This document shows positions 30,766 through 32,762 of a DNA stretch of 32,762 nt, piece by piece. The DNA is taken from positions 1 through 32,762 of the IMG/VR virus record IMGVR_UViG_3300027822_000029. The stretch is one strand, 5' to 3'. This stretch comes from a virus. A program made the position numbers and the translations under genes. The notes beneath the pieces were generated by a model. It saw only the letters and a list, made by a program, of their open reading frames with translations. It ran no database searches and was not told the origin of the DNA. How positions within the stretch are numbered: position 1 is the stretch's first letter; every line of letters begins with the position of its first letter.

Positions 30766-30970
30766 CTGATAGTTGAGAGGGGGTTAAGTCCCTCCATTTT
30801 ATATCAGATATTACTTTGTCCTTCATGTAATCTGCCATTTCAAAAACACTACCTTTCCCTGTGCACCCTTTAGCGCTCCAATAGCATTTATTTATTTTAT
30901 CCTTGAGATCTTTCAGTGTTCTCGCTTTGCAAATAAAATCCATTGTTCCTATTCTTCTTAATACAAACAT
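30752..30970 (-). CDS. Small cassette-type protein of unknown function (72 aa)
   Basis: AGGAAGA lies just before the ATG. The product (MFVLRRIGTMDFICKARTLKDL ... DLTPSQLSDNSG) has a Cys/Trp-containing middle (KINKCYWSAKGCTGKGS) and ends SDNSG within attC-like site B. It has no membrane segment. With site C upstream it forms a 278-bp unit. No family recognised. Confidence 0.6.
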   Translation of the reverse strand: MFVLRRIGTMDFICKARTLKDLKDKINKCYWSAKGCTGKGSVFEMADYMKDKVISDIKWRDLTPSQLSDNSG

Positions 30971-30992
30971 TCTTCCTACCTCTCAATTTCAG

Positions 30993-31115
30993 ATAACGTT
31001 TGCGGTTATACGAAATGCGCTTTCAGAATTGTTTCTATAGTGTCTTTTACAGGCTCATTACCGAGAGACACATAATTTAATATATCATCTGCGCATTTTG
31101 AATAACTGTTGTTAT
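30993..31115 (-). repeat. attC-like recombination site C (long form)
   Basis: ATAAC (30993-30997) and GTTAT (31111-31115) end a long imperfect palindrome. TGCGGTTATACGAAATGCGC (31001-31020) pairs with 31091-31110 at 15 of 20 positions, and GTGTCT/AGACAC pair further in. The 123-base length is like long chromosomal-integron sites. The 3' part of the small gene to its right is contained in the loop and left arm. Confidence 0.62.
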
Positions 31116-31224
31116 CGGATCGTTCGAGATGTTCCGCTACATCCTTATAGAAACAAATAGGGCCGTCAGGGTGTTCAATTTTCCCACCGTTTGATTTTTC
31201 ATAATACCTTTTAATCTTTGTCAT
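31006..31224 (-). CDS. Small cassette-type protein of unknown function (72 aa)
   Basis: GGAGG lies upstream of the ATG. The protein MTKIKRYYEKSNGGKIEHPD ... EPVKDTIETILKAHFV is small, soluble and mixed in charge. ERSDNNSYSKC is encoded by the distal arm of site C, and the stop lies in its proximal arm. Site D lies directly upstream, giving a 252-bp unit. No family recognised. Confidence 0.6.
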   Translation of the reverse strand: MTKIKRYYEKSNGGKIEHPDGPICFYKDVAEHLERSDNNSYSKCADDILNYVSLGNEPVKDTIETILKAHFV

Positions 31225-31244
31225 ACTTCCTCCTCGAATGTCCG

Positions 31245-31364
31245 ATAATGTTTTGCGATTAGACGATGTGCCTCATTCGCCATGAATAGGGCATTCTCTA
31301 ACACGTTCTAATATTTTTCCATTTTCATCATGAGGGCATAGGCATATCGTCTTGTCGCTGTTAT
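31245..31364 (-). repeat. attC-like recombination site D (long form, altered core)
   Basis: ATAAT (31245-31249) and GTTAT (31360-31364) are the ends. TTGCGATTAGACGATGTGCC (31253-31272) pairs with 31341-31360 at 15 of 20 positions, and ATGAGG adds inner pairing. In the gene direction the proximal core reads AACATTAT where the other sites have AACGTTAT, so the G next to the expected cut point is lost. Confidence 0.58.
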
Positions 31365-31500
31365 GTGAAGGCTTTTGAACCTCAGCTAATATGTTCTTTA
31401 TGCGTTCCCATGCTTCCGGCGCATTTTCCATGCGTTCATAATTGTTAATCGTTACATCCAATGTTTCAATATCAGACCTTACCTGTGCATTAAAATTCAT
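31273..31500 (-). CDS. Small cassette-type protein with C-terminal CxC and CxxHxE motifs (75 aa)
   Basis: AGGAGG lies five bases before the ATG at 31500; an upstream in-frame ATG at 31530 begins inside attC-like site E and is not preferred. The first 40 residues are helical (VRSDIETLDVTINNYERM). The rest holds C-L-C-P-H and E-C-P-I-H-G-E, possible metal ligands. KPSHNSDKTIC is encoded by the distal arm of site D. The unit with its site is 284 bp. No family recognised. Confidence 0.6.
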   Translation of the reverse strand: MNFNAQVRSDIETLDVTINNYERMENAPEAWERIKNILAEVQKPSHNSDKTICLCPHDENGKILERVRECPIHGE

Positions 31501-31528
31501 AAAATCCTCCTCGTTCAAAAGCTTTTGC

Positions 31529-31667
31529 ATAACGTTCTGGATTATGTGCTGTCAGTTCTGCTGATTGAGGTGCTCTTTGCAATACTGGTCAAAATTAGGG
31601 TTTCTGTATTCATCGTCATTTAACCATTCGTTCCATATTCCAAGCGCCGCCGCATAATCCTTGTTAT
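31529..31667 (-). repeat. attC-like recombination site E (long form)
   Basis: ATAAC (31529-31533) faces GTTAT (31663-31667). GGATTATG (31539-31546), then TGC, pairs with GCATAATCC (31652-31660). TCCTTGTTATGTGAT at the right end is identical to the right end of site A. At 139 bases it is the longest clear site, and much of the small gene to its right lies within it. Confidence 0.52.
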
Positions 31668-31737
31668 GTGATTGATATTTCTTTAACCTACTGTTCTCTT
31701 TTGCCAACTCATCCCATGTCATTTTTCTATCGTTCAT
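31552..31737 (-). CDS. Small protein of unknown function at the array start (61 aa)
   Basis: The ATG at 31737 has AAGGAG eight bases upstream; the frame extends to 31767 without support. The product MNDRKMTWDELAKENSRLKK ... QYCKEHLNQQN is helical. SHNKDYAAAL is encoded by the distal end of attC-like site E, in the same frame as SHN/SDN in the other array genes. It overlaps the end of the Lar-like gene by 11 bases. No family recognised. Confidence 0.58.
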   Translation of the reverse strand: MNDRKMTWDELAKENSRLKKYQSHNKDYAAALGIWNEWLNDDEYRNPNFDQYCKEHLNQQN

Positions 31738-32077
31738 CCTGTGATCTCCTTTTGTGATATATCTCAAGGGCTTCAGGCCATGTTAAGCCTGTTAGCATTG
31801 TGACTTGTTCAACTATATAATAGGCGTGTAATTCTGTTATCTCACATGATGTAATCAAAGCATCTATCAGCTTATCCTCTGTTGGGTGGTTGTTCCAGTC
31901 CTCTATAGCTCGCTTTTTCTTTGTATACCACGCTGTTTCTAACCCACAGGAACAAGTTATCATAGTGTTCTTAAAGAAATCTTGCTTAATTATTCGTAAT
32001 ATTCCTTTATTACGAATCGGACACGGCCTTAGTTCACCTTTAAAGTAGCCAAGGTTTCGGGCTTCGACATTATTCAT
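31727..32077 (-). CDS. Lar-like zinc-ribbon protein (116 aa)
   Basis: The N-terminal part follows the Lar restriction-alleviation pattern: ELRPCP ... TMITCSCGLETAWYTKKKRAIEDWNNHP, compare LKPCPFCGG ... V.C..CGA......AI.AWN. The first zinc knuckle is damaged: the usual CPxC reads CPIR, and a perfect 10-bp inverted repeat (31992-32017) covers this place. The C-terminal 45 residues (LIDALITSCEITELHAYYIVEQVTML) are helical and extra to the family. Lar proteins ease host restriction, but many homologues are simply small zinc-ribbon phage proteins. GGAG lies before the ATG. Confidence 0.58.
   Translation of the reverse strand: MNNVEARNLGYFKGELRPCPIRNKGILRIIKQDFFKNTMITCSCGLETAWYTKKKRAIEDWNNHPTEDKLIDALITSCEITELHAYYIVEQVTMLTGLTWPEALEIYHKRRSQDER
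31992..32017. repeat. Perfect 10-bp inverted repeat inside the Lar-like gene
   Basis: ATTCGTAATA and TATTACGAAT flank TTCCTT. Read leftward it encodes IRNKGILRI, exactly where a second knuckle cysteine is expected. Confidence 0.7.
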
Positions 32078-32399
32078 CTTTCATCTCCTTGAGAAGGTTT
32101 CTACAACAATCCCCAATCCGATTATCGCCATAGCTATCTTCTCCATGCCCCTCTTCCCAATCACACTCATTATAGATAAAGTCTATTGCACCTTTTAGTT
32201 TTTTATTTTTTGCTTTAAGCTCTGCATTTTCATTCATGCGCTGTTTATTAACATTAAACAACTTGCTTTTTATTCTTTCAAGTTCCGCGTAGTCGGACTT
32301 AAGTTCTGCAATTTTATTCTTTAAGCTTCGTTGTCCACATCTAAACCCACCATTATAATTCTCCATTGCATAATTTCTGCCTTTATCTTCTCCGTCCAC
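32070..32399 (-). CDS. Coiled-coil protein of unknown function (109 aa)
   Basis: The start is GTG at 32399 with AGGAGG five bases upstream. Residues about 22-72 form a charged coiled coil (QRSLKNKIAELKSDYAELERIKSKL, then NENAELKAKNKKLKGAIDFI). The tail is acidic with two adjacent cysteines (DCCRNLLKEMKDE). It overlaps both neighbours. Such small coiled-coil genes are common in phage early operons; function unknown. Confidence 0.6.
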   Translation of the reverse strand: MDGEDKGRNYAMENYNGGFRCGQRSLKNKIAELKSDYAELERIKSKLFNVNKQRMNENAELKAKNKKLKGAIDFIYNECDWEEGHGEDSYGDNRIGDCCRNLLKEMKDE

Positions 32400-32556
32400 A
32401 ATTCCCTCCTGGAATTAAACATTTGCCATTCCTGTAATATATGCATTCCTCACAAAACTCAGGTTTCCTTGTGTCCAGACCTATCTTGTTATTTAAAGGG
32501 GTACATAATCTACTTACATCTTTTTTCCCAAAACTTGGACCTTTATTCTTTTCCAT
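32383..32556 (-). CDS. Cysteine-rich small protein (57 aa)
   Basis: This short gene is easily missed. It encodes MEKNKGPSFGKKDVSRLCTP and then FCEECIYYRNGKCLIPGGNCGRRR. Cysteines at 18, 35, 38, 46 and 53 with the spacing C-x2-C-x7-C-x6-C suggest a zinc-binding or iron-sulfur-like knot. AGGA lies nine bases before the ATG, and the stop overlaps the next gene's GTG start by 17 bases. Family not recognised; the CxxC.YY..G.C pattern is frequent in small phage proteins. Confidence 0.5.
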   Translation of the reverse strand: MEKNKGPSFGKKDVSRLCTPLNNKIGLDTRKPEFCEECIYYRNGKCLIPGGNCGRRR

Positions 32557-32688
32557 TGTTTACAATCCTTATAGAAATCCCCTCAGAACAATATGTAGGG
32601 GGGTAGGGGCCATTAGTTTACTAGAAAGGGAAATCTACAGCCATTAGTCTTTGTGTGCTGCAGCGTGGCATTATGTCCATTTAAAACA
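32557..32688 (-). other. Short intergenic stretch between ssb and the Cys-rich gene
   Basis: Only very short frames of 19 and 14 codons occur here. CCCCT (32580-32584) can pair with AGGGG near 32598, and a G-rich run GGGGGGTAGGGG follows on the plus strand. I see no supported gene. Confidence 0.4.
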
Positions 32689-32762
32689 TCAGAAGGGAAT
32701 TTCATCGTCATAGTCTGCACTATAAGGGCTTGGCTGGGCAGGTTTAGGTTCTGTTGGGACAT
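32689..32762 (-). CDS. ssb: Single-stranded DNA-binding protein, C-terminal end only
   Basis: The last 23 codons before the stop at 32689-32691 read VPTEPKPAQPSPYSADYDDEIPF. A proline-rich linker followed by an acidic tip ending D-D-E-I-P-F is the hallmark of bacterial-type SSB proteins, where the tip recruits partner enzymes. The OB-fold is beyond the right edge of the window. SSB protects single strands during replication, in line with a leftward early or replication operon that also has a RusA-like resolvase. Confidence 0.8.
   Translation of the reverse strand, partial: VPTEPKPAQPSPYSADYDDEIPF

Noticed and set aside
30421-31667. CRISPR array reading of the regularly spaced repeats
   Set aside because: The repeats are not uniform in sequence, differ in stem and length, and the intervals are genes of 180-290 bp with ribosome-binding sites. 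This fits attC sites, not CRISPR repeats and spacers.
32331-32647. Rightward frames of 91 and 68 codons at the right edge
   Set aside because: They are antisense to the coiled-coil and Cys-rich genes, lack binding sites and contain no recognisable protein pattern.

Overview
The window looks like most of the genome of a tailed phage with a short, T7-type tail (podovirus-like Caudoviricetes), probably from a metagenome. The reasons are a T7-type terminase, portal, tail tube, nozzle, ejection-protein and gp17-type fibre order, combined with a capsid and cement pair of the Bordetella phage BPP-1 type. The DNA is rather AT-rich. No tRNA, rRNA, CRISPR array, integrase or reverse transcriptase was found. 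The host cannot be named from the sequence.

Layout: a short leftward block (28-350) and a rightward late block (609-29718) diverge from an AT-rich control region at about 351-608. The late block runs: small terminase; a 1.9-kb insert of four unknown genes; large terminase; a peptidoglycan-binding-domain protein; portal; scaffold; major capsid; cement protein; intrinsic terminator; tail tube; nozzle; three ejection (internal virion) proteins, the last of 1767 residues; a 1040-residue fibre; an HNH endonuclease; a class-3-lipase-like enzyme; accessory tail proteins; and a lysis cassette. A second leftward block (29790-32762) meets it head to head. It holds a RusA-like resolvase, a run of very small genes, a Lar-like zinc-ribbon protein, a cysteine-rich miniprotein and the end of ssb. 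If the genome is circular or circularly permuted, the two leftward pieces form one early operon that starts near 400, leaves on the left and re-enters on the right.

Three things stand out. (1) The small leftward genes between 30241 and 31737 are punctuated by imperfect inverted repeats. These have constant ends (ATAAC on one side, GTTAT on the other) and stems that differ from site to site. One stem has an extra-helical base, and the spacing of about 250-300 bp is cassette-sized. This is the layout of an integron gene-cassette (attC) array without an integrase, here inside a phage early region. (2) The lysis enzyme at 28726-29178 is an M23 peptidase whose two motif blocks are in swapped order (HxH first, HxxxD last), as expected of a circular permutant. 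(3) A near-perfect 24-bp palindrome (arms AAATACGACAC / GTGTCGTATTT) occurs four times at three late-region loci. Two copies form a larger inverted repeat after the head-gene terminator, and one lies in frame inside the lipase-like gene.

How the genes work together: the terminase loads DNA through the portal into a scaffolded capsid. The tail tube, nozzle and ejection proteins deliver it. The fibre, lipase-like enzyme and accessory tail proteins probably act at the host surface. Two membrane proteins and the M23 enzyme release progeny. The leftward block supplies replication and recombination functions (SSB, RusA) and small host-takeover or accessory proteins. All assignments are by motif and gene order read by eye; no database search was run.
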